DNA from: Clostridia bacterium
Lineage (GTDB): Bacteria > Bacillota > Clostridia > Oscillospirales > CAG-272
Assembly (NCBI GenBank): GCA_017937845.1
Contig: JAGBCV010000065.1
Coordinates: 1 to 64,000, forward strand
Length of the DNA: 64,000 bases
Direction of reading: 5' to 3'
Position numbers and translations under genes: made by a program. The notes under the pieces were generated by a model. The model searched no databases, had not been told where the DNA came from, and worked only from the letters and a program-made list of their open reading frames with translations. Position 1 is the stretch's first letter, and each line of letters starts with the position of its first letter. Below, piece by piece: positions 52,406-60,968 of the stretch.

Positions 52406-53127
52406 TTTTTGGTTCCTCCTACAATGGTACCGATTTTTTCACCGTTTACGGCTCTGATGATATTTTCTGGTTCGTCAAGACCGAAAAGAAGAATCGGAAT
52501 GTGATTTTCCATACTGAACGAGGTTGCTGTGAAGTCAAGCACACGCAAGCCGTCGCGCAAAATATCGATGTATTCGATGCTGTCGATCTTCTTTGCATCG
52601 GGATCGAGCTTGGGGTCGGCGGTATAAACGCCGTCAACGTTCTTCGCAAGAAGAACGATATCTGCACAAATTTCAGCCGCTCTGAGAACTGCCGCTGTAT
52701 CTGTCGAGAAGAAGGGACTGCCGATACCGCAACCGAAGATAACGACACGACCTTTTTCAAGGTGGGAGATCGCCTTGTTGCGAATATAAGGTTCTGCACA
52801 TTCTTTCATTTCGATTGCCGTCATAACGCGGGTCTGAAGTCCGATTCTTTCAAACGTATCCTGCAAAGCAAGACAGTTGATGACCGTTGCCAGCATACCC
52901 ATATGGTCAGCGCGGGTTCTGTCCATATTGACGCCCTGTCTGCCGCGCCAAATGTTGCCTGCGCCGACAACGATGCTCACCTGTGTACCCATATCTACGC
53001 AGGTCTTGATGACGGAGCCGATCTTTTCAAGAAAGTCATAGTTCAAGATACCGTCCTTGCCTGCGGAAAGCGCTTCACCGGAAAGCTTAACAAGAATGCG
53101 TTTGTATTGCGGTTTTACTTCTGCCAT
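52402..53127 (-). CDS. pyrH: UMP kinase
   Basis: PyrH phosphorylates UMP to UDP. The 241-residue protein has the amino-acid-kinase-fold marks KLSGEAL near the N-terminus, [29 protein letters not shown] and the later [15 protein letters not shown]. An ATG at 53139 is also in frame, but GGAGG directly precedes the ATG at 53127. It heads the pyrH-frr-uppS-cdsA-dxr-rseP-ispG-polC run. Confidence 0.97.
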   Translation of the reverse strand: MAEVKPQYKRILVKLSGEALSAGKDGILNYDFLEKIGSVIKTCVDMGTQVSIVVGAGNIWRGRQGVNMDRTRADHMGMLATVINCLALQDTFERIGLQTRVMTAIEMKECAEPYIRNKAISHLEKGRVVIFGCGIGSPFFSTDTAAVLRAAEICADIVLLAKNVDGVYTADPKLDPDAKKIDSIEYIDILRDGLRVLDFTATSFSMENHIPILLFGLDEPENIIRAVNGEKIGTIVGGTKK

Positions 53128-53236
53128 AATATCCTCCATAGGTCCTTATTATTTTACACTTATTATATTACCTTAAAAAGCGGAATTTGTAAATATATTT
53201 TCAAAAATTTGGTGATGTTTTTTCTGAAAAAAGTGC

Positions 53237-53968
53237 TCATTTTTCCCGGCAAAGGAGAATTTTTTCCAGTTCCCGTACCGAGTCTGCAAAATATGCGACT
53301 CCTTTTCCGTAAAAAACACCTTCCTTAAGCGTACCTTTCTCGTCCCAAGCGAGATTTGTCAGACCCCACGTATCGAGAAGCACGTCCATATCCCGAAATC
53401 CCCACGTCACGGAAACGCAGTCCATTTCCGCGTTTTTCGCAGTTTCGATATCTACCTCGGAATCTCCGATATAAACGGCATCCTCCTTTGCAATATGCAA
53501 GCGCCGAAGGACCTCGTGGACGGAATCGGGAGCGGGCTTTTTGCGTATGCCCTCTCTGTCACCAATGCAAAGAGTGATGCGATCTCCAAAATATTTTTTG
53601 CATAGAACGGAAACTGCGCTGTCGATTTTATTGGAAACGACGGCGATCGTCTTTCCCTCTGCCAAAAGCGCATCAAGAAGCGCCGTTATGCCCTCGTAAG
53701 GCGCGGTCGTATCCTCACAATGCTCGGCATAGTGCGCTTTGAATATCTTAAGCGTTTCACTTATCGCTTCGGGAGCAGTTCCAAGCGGAACTGCTCGTTC
53801 AATCAGCTTTGCCACGCCGTTTCCAACGAAATTCCGTACCTCCGCAAGCGTGCGTGTCGGAAATCCCATGCAGGAGAGCGCATAATTGGTACTGTTGGCA
53901 AGATCTTGGAGTGTATTGAGAAGTGTGCCGTCAAGATCAAAAATAATCGCTTGATAGAATTTGCTCAT
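53237..53968 (-). CDS. HAD-family phosphatase (phosphoglycolate phosphatase-like)
   Basis: The 243-residue protein has the motif IIFDLDGTLLNTL with the nucleophilic Asp near residue 9, VVSNK for motif II, a lysine in IRKKPAPD, and VYIGDSEVDIETAKNAEM for the acidic pair. This is the Gph/PpaX pattern, acting on phosphoglycolate, pyrophosphate or related phosphates. GGAG 8 bases before the ATG at 53968 decides the start. The upstream cysE stop is 2 bases away. Confidence 0.92.
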   Translation of the reverse strand: MSKFYQAIIFDLDGTLLNTLQDLANSTNYALSCMGFPTRTLAEVRNFVGNGVAKLIERAVPLGTAPEAISETLKIFKAHYAEHCEDTTAPYEGITALLDALLAEGKTIAVVSNKIDSAVSVLCKKYFGDRITLCIGDREGIRKKPAPDSVHEVLRRLHIAKEDAVYIGDSEVDIETAKNAEMDCVSVTWGFRDMDVLLDTWGLTNLAWDEKGTLKEGVFYGKGVAYFADSVRELEKILLCREK

Positions 53969-53970
53969 AT

Positions 53971-54879
53971 TTAGATCTCCCATTTTTCCGTCGGATTTTT
54001 GGGGCTCTTAAAAATCATTTCAGGGGTTTTTACAATAATTTTTGTATGGTCGGGAACAGATTTTGTGATAAATGCGTTACCGCCGATGATAACACCCTTG
54101 CCAATCACAGTTTCGCCACCGAGAACAGTCGAATTGGCATAGATGGTTACGTTATCTCCAATCGTGGGATGACGCTTGACACCCGCAAGATCCTGTCCGC
54201 TTCTGGTGGAAAGCGCGCCGAGCGTAACGCCCTGATAAAGCTTCACGTAATTACCGATGACGGTCGTTTCACCGATAACGACACCCGTACCATGGTCGAT
54301 GAAGAAATACTCTCCGATCACAGCGCCGGCATTGATATCGATACCCGTTTTGCTATGCGCGTATTCCGTCATGATGCGCGGGATCATCGGGATATTCTGC
54401 TCATACAGGATATGCGCGATGCGGTATACGAAAATAGCGAGAAGTCCGGGATAAGAAACGATGATCTCCGCCTTGCTCTTTGCGGCAGGGTCGCCGTTGA
54501 AGCCTGCTTCTACGTCGCAAAGAAGCAATCTGCGGATTTCGGGAACGGCGGAAATGAGCGCCGCAGACGCTTTTTCTGCCGTCGCTTCGGCATCCGCTTC
54601 ACTTTCTTTATCCATACGAAGCGCAATCGCGATCTGCTCCTTTAGGCTTTGATAGATTTGCGTCAGCAGATGTCCTGCATAATATTCTGCTGTTTCGGCA
54701 GATAAGACTTCCCCGCCGAAATAACCGGGGAAAATCACTCTTTTCATTTTGCTCAAGATTTCGATGATGGCATCTCTGCTCGGGAGCTTGCAGGTCTCCG
54801 TCGGCATTGCCACGACGTTTTTGTTGTAGTCCTTCGCAAGCAGACTTGCCGAGGATTGTATCATGGTATCTATATTCAT
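53971..54879 (-). CDS. cysE: serine O-acetyltransferase
   Basis: The 302-residue enzyme makes O-acetylserine for cysteine synthesis. The C-terminal third is a left-handed beta helix of hexapeptide repeats (GIDINAGAVIGEYFFIDHGTGVVIGETTVIGN, then GVTLGALS) with the catalytic DH pair in IDHGTG. The long N-terminal helical region fits the EpsC-type SAT of Firmicutes. It has its own promoter. Confidence 0.95.
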   Translation of the reverse strand: MNIDTMIQSSASLLAKDYNKNVVAMPTETCKLPSRDAIIEILSKMKRVIFPGYFGGEVLSAETAEYYAGHLLTQIYQSLKEQIAIALRMDKESEADAEATAEKASAALISAVPEIRRLLLCDVEAGFNGDPAAKSKAEIIVSYPGLLAIFVYRIAHILYEQNIPMIPRIMTEYAHSKTGIDINAGAVIGEYFFIDHGTGVVIGETTVIGNYVKLYQGVTLGALSTRSGQDLAGVKRHPTIGDNVTIYANSTVLGGETVIGKGVIIGGNAFITKSVPDHTKIIVKTPEMIFKSPKNPTEKWEI

Positions 54880-54913
54880 ATAGTATGACCTCTTTCAAAA
54901 ATAATCTGTTAAT

Positions 54914-54942
54914 ATGATATCACAACGTTGCGCTTTTGTCTA
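54914..54942 (-). promoter_or_regulatory. promoter of cysE
   Basis: Minus strand TAGACA (54942-54937), 17-base spacer, TATCAT (54919-54914). Confidence 0.65.
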
Positions 54943-55024
54943 TCTTTTTTCGAGAAAAATTTTGCAATTCGGAGAAAGAGCGCAAGCGGATCGTTCGGTC
55001 GATTCAAGCGAACGCCGACTGGGT

Positions 55025-55056
55025 AAAGAAAGAGCGTCGGGAAAGCCCCAACGCTC
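55025..55056 (-). terminator. intrinsic terminator of rpe
   Basis: Minus strand GAGCGT/ACGCTC hairpin with a GGGG/CCC inner stem, followed by TTTCTTT. Confidence 0.78.
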
Positions 55057-55072
55057 AAAATGCCGATATGTA

Positions 55073-55741
55073 TTATTCTGTAAATGCCGCTTCTGCCGCT
55101 GCACGGATATCCGCAATGGCTTTCTTGGTATCCTTTGCTTTGAATACCGCAGAGCCTGCCACGAATACGTTCGCGCCTGCTTCTGCCGCGATCGCCGCCG
55201 TTTCGGCATTGATACCGCCGTCAACCTGAATATCGATATGATATCCCGCTTCTTTTATCATAGCGCGGAGCATACGAACGTCTTCCATCGTATCTTCCAT
55301 GAATTTCTGTCCGCCAAAGCCCGGTTCCACAGTCATGACCAAGATCATATCCAAATACGGAAGCAGAGGGTCGAGGACGAACGCAGGGGTCATGGGTTTG
55401 ATGGAGATCGCAGCCTTCTTTTCCGCTTCACGAATCATTTTGAGTACTTCGCGCTGATTTTCACAGCTCTCATAATGGATCGTGATGATATCTGCGCCTG
55501 CTTTGACAAAGGTATCGATATATCTGTCCGGGTTATCTATCATCAAATGCACGTCAAAGCAAAGCTTTGATTGTTCGCGGATAGATTTTATCACATCGGG
55601 ACCAAAGGATATATTGGGCACAAAACTTCCGTCCATAACGTCAAGATGGAGCATATCTGCACCTGCTTCTTCCACCTTTTTTACTTCTTCGCCGAGTTTT
55701 GAAAAATCACAAGCCAGAACCGAAGGAGAAATTTTAATCAC
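55073..55741 (-). CDS. rpe: ribulose-phosphate 3-epimerase
   Basis: Rpe interconverts ribulose 5-phosphate and xylulose 5-phosphate in the pentose phosphate pathway. The 222-residue TIM barrel has SPSVLACDFSKL near the start, MLHLDVMDGSFVPNISFGPDV, DVHLMI, MTVEPGFGGQKF and VDGGIN. The start is a GTG at 55741 behind GGGAGG. The ATG-like frame start at 55771 lacks a site and would add ten residues foreign to the family. Confidence 0.97.
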   Translation of the reverse strand: MIKISPSVLACDFSKLGEEVKKVEEAGADMLHLDVMDGSFVPNISFGPDVIKSIREQSKLCFDVHLMIDNPDRYIDTFVKAGADIITIHYESCENQREVLKMIREAEKKAAISIKPMTPAFVLDPLLPYLDMILVMTVEPGFGGQKFMEDTMEDVRMLRAMIKEAGYHIDIQVDGGINAETAAIAAEAGANVFVAGSAVFKAKDTKKAIADIRAAAEAAFTE

Positions 55742-56086
55742 AGTAACCTCCCGATCGCATAGAGCAATCAAAAAAATTTGAAATCTGATATTTCGGACAA
55801 AATACGAAAAGCCGTCCGCTTTCTCTTGTCAAAGCCGACAAAACCAAGGATTCTCAAGGAGAAGCCAACGCCAAGCAGATCGCGCTTGGGTGTCGGAACG
55901 ATGAAAACGACATATGCTGATATTGACGTTTCGAGAAGAAGCGCAAGGAAGAGCATCAAACCATCAAGACGTGAACAGACAGCCCTTGACGGTTCTTCTC
56001 TTTTCCATAAAATAGGCTCGTTCCGATTGGGCGAGCCTATGATTGTGTCCGATATATTCTTATTATATCCTAAAATTTACGATTTG
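55742..56086 (-). other. 345-base intergenic region before rpe, rich in hairpins
   Basis: It holds the terminator of the histidine kinase at one end and the rpe ribosome-binding site at the other. Between them on the minus strand lie short hairpins in series: CCAAGC/GCTTGG, TTCTC/GAGAA, TTGTC/GACAA. A 63-codon frame (55959-55768) has no ribosome-binding site. No promoter for rpe was recognised. The region may be an untranslated leader or an unrecognised RNA. Confidence 0.4.
56005..56040 (-). terminator. terminator of the second two-component operon
   Basis: Minus strand ATAGGCTCG/CGAGCCTAT hairpin with an 11-base loop, followed by a short TTTAT. Confidence 0.7.
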
Positions 56087-57571
56087 TCAAGAGTCTGGCA
56101 AATTCCGTCTGAAACTATGCTTATCTTCTTTGAATTTTGTCAACGTAATCGTAAATTCACAGTCCTTGCCTTGACGGCTGGCAACAGAAATCGTTTCTTC
56201 CAAGTTATCCATGATCGTTTTACAGATATACAAGCCGAGCCCAACGCCCGTTTTGTCGAGACCGCGGCTCTTATCGCTCTTATAAAAGCGGTCAAATACG
56301 TGAGGAAGATCCTCTTCTGCAATGCCTGCGCCTTCATTGTATACCTTCACCGTGACGTGAGTTTGCGCTTCCGTGATGCAAATACGATATTTGCCACCCT
56401 CTTTTGAAAACTTCACGGCGTTGTCGCACAAATTATAAAGCACTTGATTGATGGCATCCTTGTCGGAATAGACCATCAATCGGTCATCCGGCGCTTCAAA
56501 TTCCACGTCCAAGCGTTTGGCATCGATTTTGGCTTCAAAGGAAAGCAAAATGATACGCGCCATTTCGCAGATATCGAATGGCGTTTTTTCAAATTTGCGG
56601 TTTCCTGCCTCCATGCGGGAAATATCCAACAAAGAAGACACCAAACGGGAAAGGCGCTTTACCTCCTGTCCAATGATCTCAAGATAATACGGGTGCTTTT
56701 CGGGCGGTATCGCGCCCTCCAAAATACCATCGATGAAGCCCGAAATGGACGTCATCGGGGTACGCAGGTCATGCGACACGTTGGCGAGAAAGGAGCTTCT
56801 CGTATATTCATAATTGGCGAGAGAATCCGCCATGGAATTGAACGCGGTAGCAAGCTCGGCGATCTCATCCTCACCGACGACGGGAACCTTGACATCAAAT
56901 TGTCCCTTGGCGAATTTTTTCGTTGCGTAATTCATCTGCTTGATGGGAGAGACGATGCGCTCCGTAATGAAATACACAGCAACGAAGCTGGCGATCATGA
57001 CCCAAAGACTGGCGAGCACGATGGTGCGTACGGTGCTGATCGTTAAGGAATTGAGCGTTCCCGCGCTGTAACACACGATGAGCGCGCCCGCGTATTCACC
57101 GCCGTATTCATACTGAAAGGGCGTGACCAAAACGCCGTACTTCTTATCGAGCATACCGCCCATATCGGTATAGAGCTTGCTTCCCTCCTCCGCCGTCAGA
57201 CGCTTTAAGACGGTCTCGTCCTTGATGTCGCCCGTGTAGGCATCGTTTGTGGAAATCAAGATGCGTCCGCTTGGCGTAGTGATAAGGATCGTCATCTTTT
57301 CCGCGTTTTTGGAGAGGATATCGATCATATTGGAGATATCGTTGTTTTTGAACGCAACGAACTGCTCAAACGTAGTCGGGATCATAAACGATGAAAATTC
57401 CGATACAAGATATTCCGTGATGTACGTTGCCGTATTTTCGGCAATGGATATCTTCTGCATATTTTCAGAGCGAATCGTCATGGAGCTGATGATGAGCGTC
57501 AGCACGAAAAAGCTGATGAAAATAATCAGCAGAAAAGTGGAGATATATTTTGTAAAAATACTCTTTTTCAC
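56087..57571 (-). CDS. sensor histidine kinase with extracytoplasmic domain and HAMP
   Basis: The 494-residue kinase has helices near 11-33 and 183-205 enclosing an extracytoplasmic sensor domain of about 150 residues, a HAMP domain (IVSPIKQMNYATKKFAKGQF), the phosphoacceptor motif NVSHDLRTPMTSISG, N-box YNLCDNAVKFS, and G-boxes YNEGAGIAEED and GLGLYICK. It resembles PhoR/ResE-like kinases of Firmicutes. The start is GTG behind GAGG with an 8-base spacing. The partner regulator precedes it by 27 bases. The signal is unknown. Confidence 0.93.
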   Translation of the reverse strand: MKKSIFTKYISTFLLIIFISFFVLTLIISSMTIRSENMQKISIAENTATYITEYLVSEFSSFMIPTTFEQFVAFKNNDISNMIDILSKNAEKMTILITTPSGRILISTNDAYTGDIKDETVLKRLTAEEGSKLYTDMGGMLDKKYGVLVTPFQYEYGGEYAGALIVCYSAGTLNSLTISTVRTIVLASLWVMIASFVAVYFITERIVSPIKQMNYATKKFAKGQFDVKVPVVGEDEIAELATAFNSMADSLANYEYTRSSFLANVSHDLRTPMTSISGFIDGILEGAIPPEKHPYYLEIIGQEVKRLSRLVSSLLDISRMEAGNRKFEKTPFDICEMARIILLSFEAKIDAKRLDVEFEAPDDRLMVYSDKDAINQVLYNLCDNAVKFSKEGGKYRICITEAQTHVTVKVYNEGAGIAEEDLPHVFDRFYKSDKSRGLDKTGVGLGLYICKTIMDNLEETISVASRQGKDCEFTITLTKFKEDKHSFRRNLPDS

Positions 57572-57598
57572 AGCGATTTCCTCGTAGAATCGCCCGTA

Positions 57599-58291
57599 TT
57601 ACGCGATTACTTCAAATTTATATCCGACACCCCATACGGTCTTGAGATTCCATTTGTCGCTGACACCCTCCAATTTTTCGCGCAGACGCTTGATGTGAAC
57701 GTCAACGGTTCGGGAATCTCCGAGATAATCATAACCCCAGACCTTATCGAGAAGCTGATCTCTCGTGAAAACGTGGTTGTAATTGGCGGCAAGGAAATAC
57801 AAAAGCTCCAATTCCTTCGGAGGAATGTCCAAGACCTTGCCGTTTACCTTGACCTCGTATTTTTGTCTGGAAATTTCAATGTTTTCAAATTTGACACATT
57901 CGTCGTCGCCGTGAATGTCGTTTGTCTGACAGCGGCGGAGAACCGCTTTGATCCTTGCGGAAAGCTCCTTCATATCGACGGGCTTTGCCAAAAAGTCGTC
58001 CGCGCCAAGCTCCAAGCCAAGGACCTTATCAAAAACCTCGCCCTTTGCGGTGAGCATAATGATGGGCTTCGAGGAAATCTCTCGAATCTCACGGCAGACC
58101 TGCCAGCCGTCCTTTCCCGGCATCATGATATCCAAAAGCACCAAGTCGGGGTCAATGGATTTGAACATGGCAACACCGTCCGTTCCGTTATACGCATTGC
58201 GAATCTCGTGGCCTTCCTTTTCCAAATACAGTCTGAGCGCTTCGCTGATATGAGGATCGTCGTCAATAATCAAAATTTTGATATTCATCAT
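57599..58291 (-). CDS. OmpR/PhoB-family response regulator
   Basis: The receiver domain has the acidic pocket IIDDDPH, the phospho-accepting aspartate in LVLLDIMMPGKDGW, IMLTAKG and FLAKPVDMKEL. A winged-helix DNA-binding domain follows (YLGDSRTVDVHIKRLREKLE). Several ATGs compete at the start; the one at 58291 is best spaced from AAAGGA, but 58303 and 58288 remain possible. It is the first gene of the two-component unit and likely controls its own promoter or the adjacent ABC operon. Confidence 0.93.
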   Translation of the reverse strand: MMNIKILIIDDDPHISEALRLYLEKEGHEIRNAYNGTDGVAMFKSIDPDLVLLDIMMPGKDGWQVCREIREISSKPIIMLTAKGEVFDKVLGLELGADDFLAKPVDMKELSARIKAVLRRCQTNDIHGDDECVKFENIEISRQKYEVKVNGKVLDIPPKELELLYFLAANYNHVFTRDQLLDKVWGYDYLGDSRTVDVHIKRLREKLEGVSDKWNLKTVWGVGYKFEVIA

Positions 58292-58353
58292 ACTATTCAT
58301 CATCCTTTCGATTGTAATATCCGTTGTTGTGCGGAGCTTTTATTTTATATCAT

Positions 58354-58382
58354 ATTATAGCATATTCCAAAAGTATTGTAAA
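58354..58382 (-). promoter_or_regulatory. promoter of the second two-component system
   Basis: Minus strand TTTACA (58382-58377), 17-base spacer, consensus TATAAT (58359-58354). Confidence 0.8.
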
Positions 58383-58390
58383 GGAAAATA

Positions 58391-58413
58391 TGAACAAATT
58401 TGCAGTTTGTTCA
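58391..58413 (-). promoter_or_regulatory. inverted repeat upstream of the -35 box (operator candidate)
   Basis: TGAACAAA and TTTGTTCA arms are spaced by 7 bases and end 8 bases upstream of the -35 box. A further TGTTCAAAAAT copy lies at 58430-58440, the same eleven bases as in the operator candidate at 23522. Confidence 0.55.
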
Positions 58414-58483
58414 ATGATTTTTATAAATCTGTTCAAAAATTTGCAAAATAAGACCTCCCCAATATGAGGAGGTCAAGCAGTGT

Positions 58484-59152
58484 TTATCCTTTGGTCAGCA
58501 GAATACCATCGTCCATTTTCAGTACGATATCGGCTCTTTCCGCAACCTCGGCAGCATGCGTGATGATGATGACGCATTTTCCGTATTGATGCGCCAGATC
58601 CACCAAAATCTTGACGACGTTCATGCTGTTCTCGTTGTCAAGGTTTCCCGTCGGTTCATCCGCAAGGATGATATCGGGGTCGGTAGCGATCGCGCGGGCA
58701 ACCGCGATCCTCTGCTGCTCTCCGCCCGAAAACTGTGTACTGCGCTTCTTGAATTGTTCCTTTTTGATGCCAACGAGCGTCAGCATCTCCTCGGCGCGCT
58801 TGCGCTTATTGCCTCTATATTTCGCAAGCTCCAAGGAAAGCTCCACGTTTTCAACGGCGGTAAGCTGCGGAAGAAGATAATAGCTTTGGAAGATCATACC
58901 GATATGCTCACGGCGGAATCGGTCGCGGTCGAACGATCTCAGATCCTCGCTTTGATAGAAGATATCACCTTGCTTCGGTACGTCGAGCCCTGCCATCAAG
59001 GACATGAGCGTGGATTTCCCGCTCCCCGAACGACCGACGATGGCATATACGACTCCCTTTTCAAAGGTCGCCGTTGCTTCCTTGAGCGCGTGGACTGCGC
59101 CCGCCTTTGTTTTATAATCATACGATAAACCACGAAGCTCTAAAATTGACAT
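58484..59152 (-). CDS. ABC transporter ATP-binding protein (LolD/MacB type)
   Basis: The 222-residue ATPase has Walker A GRSGSGKST near 38-46, the signature FSGGEQQR, Walker B with the D-loop reading ILADEPTGNLDN and the switch histidine in IITHAAE. It is encoded after two FtsX-type permeases and should energise both. Two adjacent ATGs (59155 and 59152) are possible; the second is better spaced from GGAGG and overlaps the permease stop by one base. Confidence 0.94.
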   Translation of the reverse strand: MSILELRGLSYDYKTKAGAVHALKEATATFEKGVVYAIVGRSGSGKSTLMSLMAGLDVPKQGDIFYQSEDLRSFDRDRFRREHIGMIFQSYYLLPQLTAVENVELSLELAKYRGNKRKRAEEMLTLVGIKKEQFKKRSTQFSGGEQQRIAVARAIATDPDIILADEPTGNLDNENSMNVVKILVDLAHQYGKCVIIITHAAEVAERADIVLKMDDGILLTKG

Positions 59153-60957
59153 CATTCTGCCTCCTTCAAATTGATTTCATGAATACGCTTGAAGCATTCC
59201 TCCTCTTCGGTTACGGAGAGATGGGAATACAATTTGTGATAATTTTCAAGGCTGACCAAAATATCGTTTCCCGAACAATATTCGTTATCCTTATAAGTGC
59301 CGACGATCTCATATCTTGACATAGCCGGCGGACGTTTATTCGGCGCAAGAACGGCATTCATCCCGGTGTTATTGATCTGCACATACTCATTTCGATTTCG
59401 TGAGCTTAAATAGATCGCTTCCTCATTTGCATACGGAGAATTTTCGCTGACATAGAGTCCGACGATCTCATACGGATATTCACGAATCGTATTCAACTCA
59501 AAAAGCGAAAGATCGCTGACACCGATAACGTCAAATGCCAAAAGTTCTCTTTCATAAAAAATGTAATCATACATTTTTTGTTCCTCTTCCGAAAGTACCT
59601 TGCCGTATTTCATGTAGATATCCGCTTCGGAGTCAGTCATCATGATATATAACGTATGGCGAGAAACACCGATCTCATTTTCCTTGAGCGTATAAAGCTC
59701 ATTCATCTCCACGTCCGTCGTTAAAATACGGTATCCTTTGCTTGAAAAATCCATTTTAATATTTTTTTCAAGCGGCATGGTGATCTCAAAATCTTCCGTC
59801 GATTGCATATTTTGAATTTTTTCGGAGGCATTGGCGCGGGCAAGAACCGTATCGTTTACCGTTTGGCAAATACCGTCTGCCGCAGTTCTTCCGCCGAAAA
59901 AGCCGAGGATAACGGAGAATATCACGATAACGCAAAGCTCGGTCGCTATCATCAGGTTTACCTTTATCTTTTTCATGCCGAGAGAAGTAAGCAGATTTTG
60001 CTCGTCCTTTCGGGACTTCCAAAGATAAACGGTAACAAAAACGATAAGTCCGATACCGATAAACAAAACGAGCATAAAGACGAGAAATGCGATCGTGTGG
60101 ATATTATCCAGCGCGGAAGCAAGCACGTCATAAGTACTGTTATTGAACACGATATTGGTCTTCTTGAAATCGATTCCATTTTCATTTGCGTGGGCTACGA
60201 AATCATCAAAAGCATCACGCGAGCTTAAAACGAAATCCGCGCGTTCGACGGTGGGGATCTCCATTCGGCTTAAAAACGATCCATAGTCGACCTCGGCAAC
60301 GGCAAGCGGAATGTACGCGGGATAGGAGCGGATATCGGTAACATTTTCTCTGCTTTCATAGATACCGACGACGGTGCAAGGCAGATACATATTCTCCGTA
60401 GAGCGGTGATATCGACGGTTGACGGTATCGCCCACATGGATATCGTACCGATCGGCAAGCCACCAAGGAATGACGATCTCGGAGATAAGACCGTTATAGC
60501 CTTCCTTGGTAAGACCCGTTCCCTCTCGTATGGTACATTCTCCCGAAAAGAAAGGATAGGTCAGCGCCAAATTTTCGACCGCCAAAAGATTACAGCCAAA
60601 TTCATCGACCCATACGTCCTTTTTCTCACCCTTGATTTCAATGCTCGGCATTCTGAGCATGGCATCTCCCGAAGGGATCATACCTTCCGCTTCCGACATA
60701 CTGACGTTGAACGCCTTTACCGATTCGTGATCCAAGCATTTGAAGATCTCGGAAAGAGGTATCTCTGTATTTTCGCGCTTGACGAGAGAAGCGACAAAGA
60801 TATAATTTTCATGTAAGCCTTCTTTGGCTTTTGCCGTTGCGCTCCAAACGAACAGAGAAGCGGTGATGGATACGATGATGAAAAATACCATGAATCCATA
60901 AAGCAGCGTTCGCCATGGCAAACGGCGCAAATTACGAAATGCGTATTTGATAATCAC
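59152..60957 (-). CDS. FtsX/MacB-like permease with an atypical C-terminus
   Basis: The 601-residue permease has a first helix at about 18-40, a MacB-like extracytoplasmic domain (about 40-285), then helices near 287-310 and 332-355. No fourth helix is seen. The last 240 residues are hydrophilic, contain a second strand-rich domain (YEIVGLYVSENSPYANEEAIYLSS) and end in LKEAE, so they should lie outside the cell. The coupling loop KSRKDEQNLLTSLGMKKIKV is present. The start is a GTG behind GGAGG. The absence of TM4 is unusual for the family, although no frameshift is apparent. Confidence 0.85.
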   Translation of the reverse strand: MIIKYAFRNLRRLPWRTLLYGFMVFFIIVSITASLFVWSATAKAKEGLHENYIFVASLVKRENTEIPLSEIFKCLDHESVKAFNVSMSEAEGMIPSGDAMLRMPSIEIKGEKKDVWVDEFGCNLLAVENLALTYPFFSGECTIREGTGLTKEGYNGLISEIVIPWWLADRYDIHVGDTVNRRYHRSTENMYLPCTVVGIYESRENVTDIRSYPAYIPLAVAEVDYGSFLSRMEIPTVERADFVLSSRDAFDDFVAHANENGIDFKKTNIVFNNSTYDVLASALDNIHTIAFLVFMLVLFIGIGLIVFVTVYLWKSRKDEQNLLTSLGMKKIKVNLMIATELCVIVIFSVILGFFGGRTAADGICQTVNDTVLARANASEKIQNMQSTEDFEITMPLEKNIKMDFSSKGYRILTTDVEMNELYTLKENEIGVSRHTLYIMMTDSEADIYMKYGKVLSEEEQKMYDYIFYERELLAFDVIGVSDLSLFELNTIREYPYEIVGLYVSENSPYANEEAIYLSSRNRNEYVQINNTGMNAVLAPNKRPPAMSRYEIVGTYKDNEYCSGNDILVSLENYHKLYSHLSVTEEEECFKRIHEINLKEAE

Positions 60958-60968
60958 AAAAATTCCTC

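Noticed and set aside
55778-56407. 209-codon plus-strand frame across the rpe/kinase spacer
   Set aside because: Two-thirds overlaps the kinase gene antisense, and the remainder lies in a hairpin-rich spacer with no ribosome-binding site.
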